Below, piece by piece: positions 5,789 through 11,860 of a stretch of DNA of 11,860 bases. The position numbers were made by a program, and so were the translations under genes. Within the stretch, counting starts at the first letter, position 1. Each line of letters opens with the position of its first letter. The notes beneath the pieces are model-generated. The model had not been told where the DNA came from. It made no database searches and saw only the letters and a program-made list of their open reading frames with translations. Source of the stretch: Pseudolabrys sp. (GTDB lineage Bacteria; Pseudomonadota; Alphaproteobacteria; Rhizobiales; Xanthobacteraceae); NCBI GenBank assembly GCA_026125925.1, contig JAHCKF010000065.1, positions 1-11,860 on the forward strand, written 5' to 3'.

Positions 5789-6832
5789 TCACGTGGTCAG
5801 CTTCACCAGAATCAGGCTGAACAGGCCGATGAAGAGGAACGACGCCAGGCCGAGCAGCAGTGGCCGCAAACCCTTCAGTCGCAGTTTGGCGATGTCGGTC
5901 TCGAGCCCCATCGCTGCCAGCGCCACCGACAGCAGGAAGGTTGTGGCGGGGACGACGTAGCTCATCACCTGCGCCGGGATATGGACGAGGCTGTTGACGA
6001 TCACCAGCGCGATGAAGCCGAGCACGAAATACGGCATCGGCGCCGATTTCGCGGTGCCATGCGTTGGATCTTCGGCGCGGCGGCGCGCGATCATGCCGAG
6101 GGCGATGATCAGCGGCGCCAGCAGCATGACGCGCGACAATTTGGCGATGGTACCGAAGTAACCAGCCTGCTGACCGTCCTGATAGGCGGCGGCGACGACC
6201 TGGGCGATCTCGTGGATCGAGGAGCCGGCCCACAGGCCGTAAGCGTGCGGCGTCAGATGCAGCACGCCCGGCAGCAGCGGATAAACGAACATGGCGATCG
6301 AGCCGAACACCGTGACGCAAGCGACCGCGTAGGCGACGTCCTCGTCGTGGGCGCCGGTCACCGTATTGGTGGCGATCACGGCCGAGGCGCCGCAGATCGA
6401 GGTGCCGGCGGCGATCAGTTCGGCCAGTTTGTGCTGTACGCCGAGCACACGGCCAAACCACTTGGTGAACACGAAAGTCGCGACCAGCGTTGTGATGATG
6501 ACGGCGACGCCGCCGACGCCGACCTCGGCGACCTGCGCGGCCGTGAGCTGCAACCCGAGCAGGATGATGGCGAAGCGCAGGATGCGGCGAAGCGAGAAGG
6601 TAATGCCTGCCTTGGCGCGGGCGGGGGTGCCGACGATATTGTGGAAGGCGATGCCGATCAGGATGGCGAGGATCATCGGGCTGAGCACCGACACGCCGGG
6701 GATGTATCGCAGGGCAAAGCCGGCGGCGGCGATCGCCGCGGTGAGCGCCAGGCCGGGCAGAATGGCGGTCAGGCCGGTCCACAGGCGGACGGCCGGCGAC
6801 GCGGCGGCGGATTCGGGGGCGACAGCGGTCAT
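5789..6832 (-). CDS. yeiH: YeiH family putative sulfate exporter (integral membrane protein)
   Basis: The 347-residue polytopic protein belongs to the YeiH / putative sulfate exporter family. Diagnostic blocks are [16 protein letters not shown] (50-65), the charged segment with [17 protein letters not shown] (81-97), [16 protein letters not shown] (141-156) and [17 protein letters not shown] (201-217), the last two being re-entrant-like polar stretches inside the membrane domain. About ten hydrophobic helices are visible. Substrate assignment for the family is tentative; a link to sulfite or sulfate is suggested by partner regulators of the CysL/YeiE type. It is the first gene of a two-gene operon with the LysR gene, from a promoter at 6904-6932, and diverges from a flavin reductase-like gene. 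Confidence 0.88.
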   Translation of the reverse strand: MTAVAPESAAASPAVRLWTGLTAILPGLALTAAIAAAGFALRYIPGVSVLSPMILAILIGIAFHNIVGTPARAKAGITFSLRRILRFAIILLGLQLTAAQVAEVGVGGVAVIITTLVATFVFTKWFGRVLGVQHKLAELIAAGTSICGASAVIATNTVTGAHDEDVAYAVACVTVFGSIAMFVYPLLPGVLHLTPHAYGLWAGSSIHEIAQVVAAAYQDGQQAGYFGTIAKLSRVMLLAPLIIALGMIARRRAEDPTHGTAKSAPMPYFVLGFIALVIVNSLVHIPAQVMSYVVPATTFLLSVALAAMGLETDIAKLRLKGLRPLLLGLASFLFIGLFSLILVKLTT

Positions 6833-6903
6833 CAGGGCATTTCCAGGTGAAAAGGGTGGAAACTGCGCCGATCATGAGCCGGTCCGAACGATCAATCCAA
6901 TTC

Positions 6904-6932
6904 ATTATATAGCACAAAATGTTCGATTTGAA
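6904..6932 (-). promoter_or_regulatory. Predicted promoter of yeiH-lysR
   Basis: On the minus strand TTCAAA (6932-6927) and a perfect TATAAT (6909-6904) are separated by 17 bp, with a start expected near 6897 and a leader of about 65 nt. The same AT-rich patch read on the plus strand contains TATATA (6906-6911), which could be the -10 of the divergent flavin reductase gene, although no good plus-strand -35 is visible. Confidence 0.55.
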
Positions 6933-6953
6933 CGAACAAGTCGCTTCGACGAA
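6920..6953. promoter_or_regulatory. Candidate LysR binding region: two TTCG...CGAA dyads
   Basis: Dyad 1 has arms TGTTCG (6920-6925) and CGAACA (6933-6938) around ATTTGAA, and contains a T-N11-A box (T6923 to A6935), the LTTR signature. Dyad 2 is TTCG-A-CGAA (6945-6953). Their centres are 20 bp apart, about two helical turns. Relative to the predicted yeiH start near 6897 they sit at about -32 and -52, as expected for LTTR activation and recognition sites. That the neighbouring LysR is the ligand is inferred. Confidence 0.55.
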
Positions 6954-6969
6954 CAATGCGGGAAAGGCC

Positions 6970-7527
6970 ATGAAGCCGATCAGAAAGACCGATTTTCCGG
7001 TGTCGGAGATCCGCCGGTTTCTCGAGCCCGGACCGGTGGTGCTGGTGAGTTCGGCGCACAAGGGCGAGCACAACATCATGACCATGGGCTGGCACACGGT
7101 CATGGAGTTCACGCCGGCGCTGGTCGGCTGCGTGATCGCCGAAGGCAACCACTCCTTCGAGTTGATCCGCCGCTCGAAGGAATGCGTGATCAATGTGCCG
7201 ACCGTCGATCTTGCCGCGACGGTGGCCAAGGTCGGCAATTGCTCGGGCGCCGACATCGACAAGTTCGCGGCGTTCAATTTGACGGCGGAAGTGGGCGAGG
7301 TGGTGAACGCTCCGCTGATCGGTGAGTGCCACGCCAGCCTCGAATGCCGATTGCGCGACGGCAGGCTGATCGAGCGCTATAATTTCTTCATCTTCGAAGT
7401 GGTCAAGGCGCATGCGGCGCGCGCGCCGAAATACCCAAAGACGATCCATTATCGCGGCGATGGCCAATTCGTGGTGTCGGGCCGGCCGCTCAATCTGCGC
7501 CGCCATTTTCGGCCGGGCATGTTGTAG
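6970..7527 (+). CDS. Flavin reductase family protein (FMN-binding split barrel)
   Basis: The 185-residue product matches the flavin reductase-like family. Features are PVVLVSS (22-28), the flavin-loop motif NIMTMGWHT (35-43), PALVGCVIAEGNHSFELIRRS (49-69), ECVINVPT (71-78) and IERYNFFIFEV toward the C-terminus. Such proteins bind FMN and use NAD(P)H to reduce flavin for a monooxygenase, or act as stand-alone FMN oxidoreductases. No monooxygenase partner lies in this window. The frame can be read from an ATG at 6919, but that extension would place the LysR-type dyads inside the coding region; family similarity starts near 6970, where GGGAAAGG (6960-6967) precedes the ATG. The gene is divergent from yeiH and could share its regulator. 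Confidence 0.82.
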   Translation: MKPIRKTDFPVSEIRRFLEPGPVVLVSSAHKGEHNIMTMGWHTVMEFTPALVGCVIAEGNHSFELIRRSKECVINVPTVDLAATVAKVGNCSGADIDKFAAFNLTAEVGEVVNAPLIGECHASLECRLRDGRLIERYNFFIFEVVKAHAARAPKYPKTIHYRGDGQFVVSGRPLNLRRHFRPGML

Positions 7528-7615
7528 TCCTCGCCGCGCAAGTGCACGCGATATCGGCACGTTAGCCCGGCGCCTTACGCCTTTCGTCTAGTGAGGGTGG
7601 GCAGACTTTGCGCAT

Positions 7616-7651
7616 AGCAAGCTGTGTCCGCCGCGCATGCCTTGGCTTGCT
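7616..7651. repeat. 7-bp inverted repeat in the dctA upstream region
   Basis: AGCAAGC (7616-7622) and GCTTGCT (7645-7651) are perfect arms 22 nt apart, in the 186-bp gap between the flavin reductase-like gene and dctA. They could be a regulator site or a loose leader hairpin. I see no convincing sigma70 promoter in this gap, and no sigma54 site with the required GG-N10-GC spacing. Confidence 0.35.
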
Positions 7652-7713
7652 GCCCGTACATTCGTCGGCCTATGTCCGCGGCGAATCCACATTCGCCGAA
7701 GGCGCTCAATCGC

Positions 7714-9045
7714 ATGTCACAAACTTCCGTTCCTGCCGCCGCGCGCGTGGCTCACACGCCGTGGTACCGCATTCTTTATATTCAGGTCTTGATCGCGATC
7801 GTCCTCGGCGTCGTTCTCGGCCATTACTGGCCCGATCTCGCCAAGCAGATGAAGCCGCTCGGCGATGGCTTCATCGCGCTGATCAAGATGATGATCGCGC
7901 CGGTCATCTTCTGCACCGTGGTGCACGGCATCTCGTCGATGGGCGATCTGCGCCGCGTCGGCCGCGTCGGCATCAAGACGCTGGTCTATTTCGAACTGGT
8001 CTCGACTTTGGCGCTGGCCATCGGCCTGATCGTCGGCGAACTGTTGCAGCCCGGCGCCGGCTTCAACATCGATCCGGCGAGCCTCGACGCCAATTCGGTC
8101 GCCAGTTACGTGACGCGCGCCCAGCATGACGGCATCGTTGCCCATCTCATCGCCATCATCCCGGACAGCTATTTCGGCGCGCTGGCCAAGGGCGACCTGC
8201 TGCAGGTGCTGCTGGTCTCGATCCTGTCGGGTTTCGCCATCGCGGCGCTCGGCGAACGCGGCAAGCCGATCTCCTCCGCCATTGACCAGGCAGCCAAGGT
8301 TTTCTTCGGCATCATCCGCATCGTCGTGCAGGTCGCGCCCATCGGCGCCTTCGGCGCCATGGCCTTCACCATCGGCGCTTACGGCATCGGCTCGCTCGCC
8401 AAGCTGGCGATGCTGGTCGGCACGTTCTATCTCACCAGCATCCTGTTCGTGTTGATCGTGCTCGGCGCCATCGCGCGCATGGCCGGCTTCTCGATCGCGC
8501 GCTTCATCGGCTACATCAAGGACGAACTGCTGATCGTGCTCGGCACGTCGTCGTCGGAGACCGTGCTGCCGCAGCTCATTCAGAAGATGGAGCATCTCGG
8601 CGCCTCGCGTCCGGTAGTCGGTCTCGTCATCCCGACCGGCTACTCGTTCAATCTCGACGGCACCAACATCTACATGACGCTCGCCACCTTGTTCCTGGCG
8701 CAGGCGACCAACACGCACCTGACGATCTGGCAGGAGCTCGGCATTCTCGGCATTGCCATGATCACGTCGAAGGGCGCCTCCGGCGTCACCGGCGCCGGTT
8801 TCGTCACTTTGGCGGCGACGCTCGCCATCGTGCCGGATATTCCGATCGGCTCGCTGGCGCTGCTGCTCGGCATCGACAAGTTCATGAGCGAATGCCGCGC
8901 GCTGACCAACCTGGTCGGCAACGGCGTCGCCTGCGTCGTCATCAGCCGCTCGGAAGGCGAACTCGACAAGGAGGCGCTGAACCACACGCTGGCTCACCCG
9001 ATCATCGAAGGCGAGGCGCTGGAGCCGGGGGCGGCGAAGGCCTGA
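7714..9045 (+). CDS. dctA: C4-dicarboxylate transporter DctA (dicarboxylate:cation symporter)
   Basis: The 443-residue inner-membrane symporter of the DAACS family imports succinate, fumarate and malate with protons or sodium. Signature blocks are [24 protein letters not shown] (50-73), the serine-rich re-entrant motif [12 protein letters not shown] (277-288), [16 protein letters not shown] (307-322), [12 protein letters not shown] (352-363) and [16 protein letters not shown] (388-403). About eight hydrophobic helices and two hairpins are expected. The frame is open to 7624, with further starts at 7624 (GTG) and 7672. I prefer 7714 because GAAGG (7698-7702) precedes it and DctA N-termini carry only some 15 residues before the first helix. 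No dctBD two-component genes are nearby and no sigma54 promoter is evident, so control is probably not of the classical rhizobial kind. It is monocistronic, with a terminator directly after. Confidence 0.93.
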   Translation: MSQTSVPAAARVAHTPWYRILYIQVLIAIVLGVVLGHYWPDLAKQMKPLGDGFIALIKMMIAPVIFCTVVHGISSMGDLRRVGRVGIKTLVYFELVSTLALAIGLIVGELLQPGAGFNIDPASLDANSVASYVTRAQHDGIVAHLIAIIPDSYFGALAKGDLLQVLLVSILSGFAIAALGERGKPISSAIDQAAKVFFGIIRIVVQVAPIGAFGAMAFTIGAYGIGSLAKLAMLVGTFYLTSILFVLIVLGAIARMAGFSIARFIGYIKDELLIVLGTSSSETVLPQLIQKMEHLGASRPVVGLVIPTGYSFNLDGTNIYMTLATLFLAQATNTHLTIWQELGILGIAMITSKGASGVTGAGFVTLAATLAIVPDIPIGSLALLLGIDKFMSECRALTNLVGNGVACVVISRSEGELDKEALNHTLAHPIIEGEALEPGAAKA

Positions 9046-9073
9046 TTGCTCACGAAAATTTCCAAAGACCGCG

Positions 9074-9107
9074 GCGCGGTCCGGAACCTCCGGGCCGCGC
9101 TTTTTTT
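9074..9107 (+). terminator. Intrinsic terminator of dctA
   Basis: The arms GCGCGGTCCGG (9074-9084) and CCGGGCCGCGC (9090-9100) form an 11-bp stem with a single T:G wobble and the loop AACCT, followed by seven T residues (9101-9107). It starts 28 bp after the dctA stop and lies directly before the rrf2 promoter, so it insulates the two transcription units. Confidence 0.92.
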
Positions 9108-9114
9108 CGCGCCG

Positions 9115-9143
9115 TTGACACGCCGTCTAATCATGGATATAAA
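9115..9143 (+). promoter_or_regulatory. Near-consensus sigma70 promoter of the rrf2-ahpD-like operon
   Basis: A perfect -35 TTGACA (9115-9120) is followed after exactly 17 bp by TATAAA (9138-9143). Transcription should start near 9150. This is by far the strongest promoter in the window, and its -10 box lies inside the palindrome at 9131-9153, so it is probably kept off by a repressor. Confidence 0.85.
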
Positions 9144-9153
9144 ATATCCATGA
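9131..9153. promoter_or_regulatory. 23-bp palindromic operator, likely bound by the adjacent Rrf2 regulator
   Basis: Perfect 10-bp arms TCATGGATAT (9131-9140) and ATATCCATGA (9144-9153) flank the centre AAA. The length, AT-rich centre and symmetry resemble operators of Rrf2 proteins such as NsrR. It completely covers the -10 box and start point. Autorepression by the gene product encoded 40 bp downstream is the simplest reading. Confidence 0.8.
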
Positions 9154-9162
9154 ATAGGAGAG

Positions 9163-9181
9163 GCCCGGCGCGGCGCCGGGC
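9163..9181 (+). promoter_or_regulatory. GC hairpin in the rrf2 leader between a strong SD-like sequence and the start codon
   Basis: GCCCGGCG (9163-9170) and CGCCGGGC (9174-9181) form a perfect 8-bp stem with a 3-nt loop CGG. A strong Shine-Dalgarno-like AGGAGAGG (9156-9163) lies just before it, and a weaker AGGG (9182-9185) just after it, seven bases from the ATG at 9193. The hairpin may influence translation of rrf2. Confidence 0.5.
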
Positions 9182-9192
9182 AGGGCGACACT

Positions 9193-9708
9193 ATGAAACT
9201 CGGCGACGGCGTCGAACAATCGATCCACTGCGTGCTGCTGATGAGCGGCCTGTCGGAGACGGGCGTGCTGTCGGCGGCGGCGCTGGCTGAATTCCACGGC
9301 GTGTCGCCGAGCTATCTCCTCAAGCATCTGCAGGCCATGGCGGGGGCGGGGCTTCTGGAGTCCGTCCCAGGCCCGAAAGGCGGCTACCGGCTGGCCAAGG
9401 CGACGGACAAGATCACGCTGCTCGACATCGTGCTGGCGGTCGAAGGGCCGCAGCCGGCTTTCCGCTGCGCCGAAATCCGCCAGCGCGGGCCCAATCCGGT
9501 CGCCAGCCATTTCTTCAAGGCGCCGTGCGCGATCAACGCCGCGATGCTCAAGGCCGAGAAGGCGTATCGCGCCGAGCTTAAGAACGTGACGGTGGCCGAT
9601 CTCAACGGCCGCGGCGGCGCCGAACTCGGCAAGGCCATCACCACGCGAAGCTGCGCCTTCTTCGATCTTCACGAACGCAACCGGTCCACTGTTTCATCAA
9701 GGGAGTAA
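9193..9708 (+). CDS. Rrf2 family transcriptional regulator
   Basis: The 171-residue protein has an N-terminal winged helix (VEQSIHCVLLMSGL 7-20, AAALAEFHGVSPSYLLKHLQAM 28-49, wing ESVPGPKGGYRLAK 56-69) and the dimer helix beginning KITLLDIVLAVEG (73-85), typical of Rrf2/IscR/NsrR. Cysteines are C13, C92 (FRCAEIRQRG), C112 (APCAIN) and C154. The spacing C92 to C112 does not match the compact three-Cys cluster site of IscR or NsrR, so redox thiols or an atypical cluster are possible. The family senses Fe-S status, NO or redox state. The promoter and 23-bp operator just upstream imply autorepression. The AhpD-like gene begins 4 bp after its stop, so both form one operon. Confidence 0.9.
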   Translation: MKLGDGVEQSIHCVLLMSGLSETGVLSAAALAEFHGVSPSYLLKHLQAMAGAGLLESVPGPKGGYRLAKATDKITLLDIVLAVEGPQPAFRCAEIRQRGPNPVASHFFKAPCAINAAMLKAEKAYRAELKNVTVADLNGRGGAELGKAITTRSCAFFDLHERNRSTVSSRE

Positions 9709-9712
9709 AGTC

Positions 9713-10174
9713 ATGAAGACCCGTTTCGATTTCGCCACCGTCGCGCCCGAGGCCATGAAGGCCGCCGTCGCACTGGAAGTGTCTTGCCAGAACAGCGGTT
9801 TGCCCAAGCGCCTCATTCATCTCATCAAGCTGCGCGCCTCGGTCATCAACGGCTGTTCCTATTGCGTCGACATGCACTCCAAGGAGGCGCAGCACTCGGG
9901 CCTCTCCGAACAGTGGATCCGCCTGGTGTCGGCCTGGCACGAGTCGACGGTGTTCACCGACGAGGAGCGTGCGGTGCTCGCCTTTACCGACTCGCTGACG
10001 CTCGTGGCGCAGACCCGCGCGCCGGACGAGGATTACGAGGAGCTGCGCAAATATTTCTCGGAGGCCGACATCGCCAAGATCATCATGGTGATCGGCGCCA
10101 TCAATATGTGGAACCGGATCGCCGTTGGTACGCGCAAGAAGCACCCGGTCGACGCTGCCGCCAAAGCTGCCTGA
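9713..10174 (+). CDS. Carboxymuconolactone decarboxylase family protein, AhpD-like alkylhydroperoxidase
   Basis: The 153-residue protein carries the AhpD core: IKLRASVINGCSYCVDMHSKEA, with C48-S-Y-C51 and H55, the catalytic CxxC and nearby His of peroxidase-type members. The later helices (ERAVLAFTDSLTL 84-96, DYEELRKYFSEADIAKIIMVIGAINMWNRI 106-135) match the CMD domain of single-domain AhpD homologues. Such proteins use the dithiol in peroxide reduction; true decarboxylases lack the CxxC, so a decarboxylase role is unlikely. GGGAG (9701-9705), within the end of rrf2, is its ribosome site. It is the second gene of the Rrf2 operon, so expression is expected when Rrf2 is released. The electron donor is unknown; no lipoyl AhpC partner is in view. 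Confidence 0.9.
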   Translation: MKTRFDFATVAPEAMKAAVALEVSCQNSGLPKRLIHLIKLRASVINGCSYCVDMHSKEAQHSGLSEQWIRLVSAWHESTVFTDEERAVLAFTDSLTLVAQTRAPDEDYEELRKYFSEADIAKIIMVIGAINMWNRIAVGTRKKHPVDAAAKAA

Positions 10175-10231
10175 ATTCGGCGGCTTGAATGACCGCCTGA
10201 CGGGCTGAGCCGGTCCGTGGCCGGGCCAAAA

Positions 10232-10267
10232 GCAGGGAAAACCCTTGAAAACGGGCGCTTTCCCTGC
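10232..10267. repeat. Inverted repeat in the prfC leader
   Basis: Perfect 9-bp arms GCAGGGAAA (10232-10240) and TTTCCCTGC (10259-10267) are separated by 18 nt that include a further CCC/GGG pair. It ends 13 bases before the prfC start codon, in the 106-bp gap after the AhpD-like gene. No T-run follows on the plus strand; four T residues follow on the minus strand. It may be a T-poor terminator of the upstream operon or a leader structure of prfC. Confidence 0.55.
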
Positions 10268-10280
10268 CACATGCCCGGCC

Positions 10281-11860
10281 ATGGATCAGACCCTCGCCAG
10301 CGCCGATTCGGCTCCGAAACTGCGGAATTCCTCGCCTCTGGCGGCGGAAGTCGACCGCCGGCGCACCTTTGCCATCATTTCCCACCCGGACGCCGGCAAG
10401 ACGACGCTGACCGAAAAGCTGCTGCTGTTCGGGGGCGCCATCAATCTCGCCGGCCAGGTCAAGGCCAAGCGCGACCGCCGCTCAACCCGTTCGGACTGGA
10501 TGGGCATCGAAAAGGAGCGTGGTATCTCGGTCGTCACCTCGGTGATGACCTTCGATTACGACGGCCGCGTCTTCAACCTGCTCGACACGCCGGGCCATGA
10601 GGACTTCTCCGAAGACACCTATCGGACGCTGACCGCGGTCGACTCGGCGGTGATGGTGATCGACGCCGCCAAGGGCATCGAAGCGCGCACGCGCAAGCTG
10701 TTCGAAGTGTGCCGGCTGCGCGATATCCCGATCATCACCTTCATCAATAAAATGGATCGCGAGAGCCGCGACCCGTTTGAGATCCTCGACGAGATCGAGA
10801 AGACTTTGGCGCTCGACACCACGCCGATGACCTGGCCGATCGGCATGGGCCGCGACTTCGCCGGCACGTACGACATCCGCCGCGGCGACATGCGGCTGAT
10901 GACGGAAGATTCCAAAGACGCGCAATCGCAGCCGCTCGATCTCAAGATGCTCGAAGCGAAGAACGCGATGCTCGATGCCGACGCGATCGGCGAGGAGCTC
11001 AAGCTGGTCAAGGAAGCGTGTAAGCCGTTCGATTTTGCCGCGTTCCGCGAAGGGCATCTGACGCCGGTGTATTTCGGTTCGGCGCTGAAGAATTTCGGCG
11101 TCAAGGACCTGCTCGACGCGCTCGCCGAATTCGCGCCGCCGCCGCGGCCGCAGTCGTCCTCGACGCGCACCGTCGAGCCCGAAGAGAACAACATGTCGGC
11201 CTTCGTCTTCAAGATCCAGGCCAACATGGATCCGAACCACCGTGACCGCATCGCCTTCGCACGGCTGGTCTCCGGCAAACTGCGCCGCGGCATGCGCGCC
11301 AAGCTCGTGCGCACCGGCAAGCCGATGACCTTGTCGGCGCCGCAGTTCTTCTTCGCGCAAGACCGCTCCATCGCCGACGAAGCTTTCGCCGGCGACGTGG
11401 TCGGCATTCCGAACCGCGGCACGCTGCGCATCGGCGATGCGCTGACCGAGGGCGAGGATCTGAAATTCCTCGGCATCCCGAGCTTTGCGCCGGAGATCCT
11501 GCGCCGCATCCGGCTCGAGGATGCCATCCGCGCGAAGAAACTGCGCGAGGCGCTGCAGGAAATGGCCGAGGAAGGCGTCGTCCAGCTCTTCTCGCCGATC
11601 GATGGCTCGCCGCCGGTCGTGGGCGTGATCGGTGCCCTGCAGCTCGATGTGCTCGCCGACCGTCTTGCCAACGAATACGGGTTGCCGGTGGGCTTCGATC
11701 CGGCGCCTTGCGATACGGTGCGCTGGATCTCCGCCGAGAACCGGGCCGATCTCGACAAGTTCATCGAACGCAACAGGCTTCAGATCGCGAACGACCTCGA
11801 CGGCGATCCGATCTTCATGGCGCAATCGGCGTTCACGCTGAACTGGATCGAGGAGCGTTC
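10281..11860 (+). CDS. prfC: Peptide chain release factor 3 (RF3), 3' end beyond the window
   Basis: The reading frame stays open to the window edge and gives 526 codons, against 529 in E. coli RF3, so only about ten residues are missing. RF3 is the cytoplasmic GTPase that recycles RF1 and RF2 from the ribosome after termination. GTPase motifs are complete: SHPDAGKTT (34-42), KERGISVVTS (78-87), DTPGHEDF (102-109) and NKMD (156-159). The RF3-specific stretch SDWMGIEKERGISV separates it from EF-G. Domains II and III follow, with KIQANMDPNHRDRIAF and VVGVIGALQLDVLADRL near the C-terminus. No clear Shine-Dalgarno precedes the ATG at 10281. Another ATG at 10271 is out of frame. It has no operon partner here. 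Confidence 0.93.
   Translation, partial: MDQTLASADSAPKLRNSSPLAAEVDRRRTFAIISHPDAGKTTLTEKLLLFGGAINLAGQVKAKRDRRSTRSDWMGIEKERGISVVTSVMTFDYDGRVFNLLDTPGHEDFSEDTYRTLTAVDSAVMVIDAAKGIEARTRKLFEVCRLRDIPIITFINKMDRESRDPFEILDEIEKTLALDTTPMTWPIGMGRDFAGTYDIRRGDMRLMTEDSKDAQSQPLDLKMLEAKNAMLDADAIGEELKLVKEACKPFDFAAFREGHLTPVYFGSALKNFGVKDLLDALAEFAPPPRPQSSSTRTVEPEENNMSAFVFKIQANMDPNHRDRIAFARLVSGKLRRGMRAKLVRTGKPMTLSAPQFFFAQDRSIADEAFAGDVVGIPNRGTLRIGDALTEGEDLKFLGIPSFAPEILRRIRLEDAIRAKKLREALQEMAEEGVVQLFSPIDGSPPVVGVIGALQLDVLADRLANEYGLPVGFDPAPCDTVRWISAENRADLDKFIERNRLQIANDLDGDPIFMAQSAFTLNWIEER

Noticed and set aside
5660..6850. Long open frame (396 codons) on the plus strand opposite yeiH
   Set aside because: It is antisense to a clear membrane-transporter gene and its translation is a low-complexity run rich in Asp, Gly, Arg and Gln, typical of antisense frames in GC-rich DNA.
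6919..6969. Extended start for the flavin reductase-like gene
   Set aside because: The 17 extra residues do not match the family, and the stretch contains the palindromic regulator sites; a start at 6970 has a better ribosome site.
7569..7584. Possible terminator after the flavin reductase-like gene (GGCG, loop, CGCC, TTT)
   Set aside because: The stem is only 4 bp and the T-run is three bases, too weak to call.
7717..8997. Long open frame (426 codons) on the minus strand opposite dctA
   Set aside because: It is a mirror of the dctA codons, rich in Asp, Arg, Gln and Ala, with no recognisable domain.
9150..9290. Possible leaderless small frame starting at the predicted rrf2 transcript 5' end
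   Set aside because: The ATG is part of the operator palindrome and the 46-residue product is Arg-rich shadow sequence out of frame with rrf2. It is noted only because the predicted start point coincides with it.
10482..11825. Long open frames on the minus strand opposite prfC (447 and 384 codons)
   Set aside because: RF3 on the plus strand has complete GTPase motifs; these are antisense shadows with biased composition.

Overview
The window is compact, GC-rich DNA (third codon positions mostly G/C) with short intergenic gaps. Its gene types are typical of Alphaproteobacteria, most likely a Hyphomicrobiales (Rhizobiales) member such as a Bradyrhizobium- or Xanthobacteraceae-like bacterium. 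That placement is inferred from codon use and gene repertoire, not from a marker gene. I see no rRNA, tRNA, CRISPR array, insertion sequence or phage gene, so it reads as ordinary chromosome.

Layout, left to right. Positions 1-47 may hold the start of a divergent gene running off the left edge. From 172 to 1968 there are two tandem DUF899 thioredoxin-fold paralogues with CxxC motifs, followed by a translationally coupled small membrane protein. From 1982 to 3449 an OhrR-type MarR repressor (minus) diverges from an alpha/beta hydrolase of the non-heme chloroperoxidase family (plus), with two copies of a TATCGCGATA palindrome in the shared promoter region. From 3511 to 4388 (minus) an ArsR-family regulator and an SRPBCC/AHSA1 protein form a two-gene operon with its own operator. 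From 4545 to 4895 there is an ArsC/Spx-like small reductase. From 4861 to 6832 (minus) a YeiH-type transporter is followed by its LysR regulator. Divergent from yeiH is a flavin reductase-like FMN protein (6970-7527), and a LysR-type dyad lies between them. From 7714 to 9045 lies dctA, ending in a clear intrinsic terminator. From 9193 to 10174 an Rrf2 regulator and an AhpD-like carboxymuconolactone decarboxylase family protein form an operon with a near-consensus promoter and a 23-bp palindromic operator. From 10281 to the right edge lies prfC (release factor 3), lacking only its last few codons.

How the genes work together. Except for dctA and prfC at the right, the window is a row of small, independently regulated modules. 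Each pairs one local regulator (OhrR, ArsR, LysR, Rrf2) with one or two effector genes, and several effectors belong to thiol, peroxide or flavin families (DUF899, chloroperoxidase-type hydrolase, ArsC/Spx-like, flavin reductase, AhpD-like). The regulatory DNA is unusually readable, and most of the second-look items are operator/promoter arrangements. I did not find a convincing new multi-gene system. The best candidates for novelty are the DUF899-DUF899-membrane protein operon, the symmetric OhrR-type control region, and the hairpin leader of the rrf2 gene.
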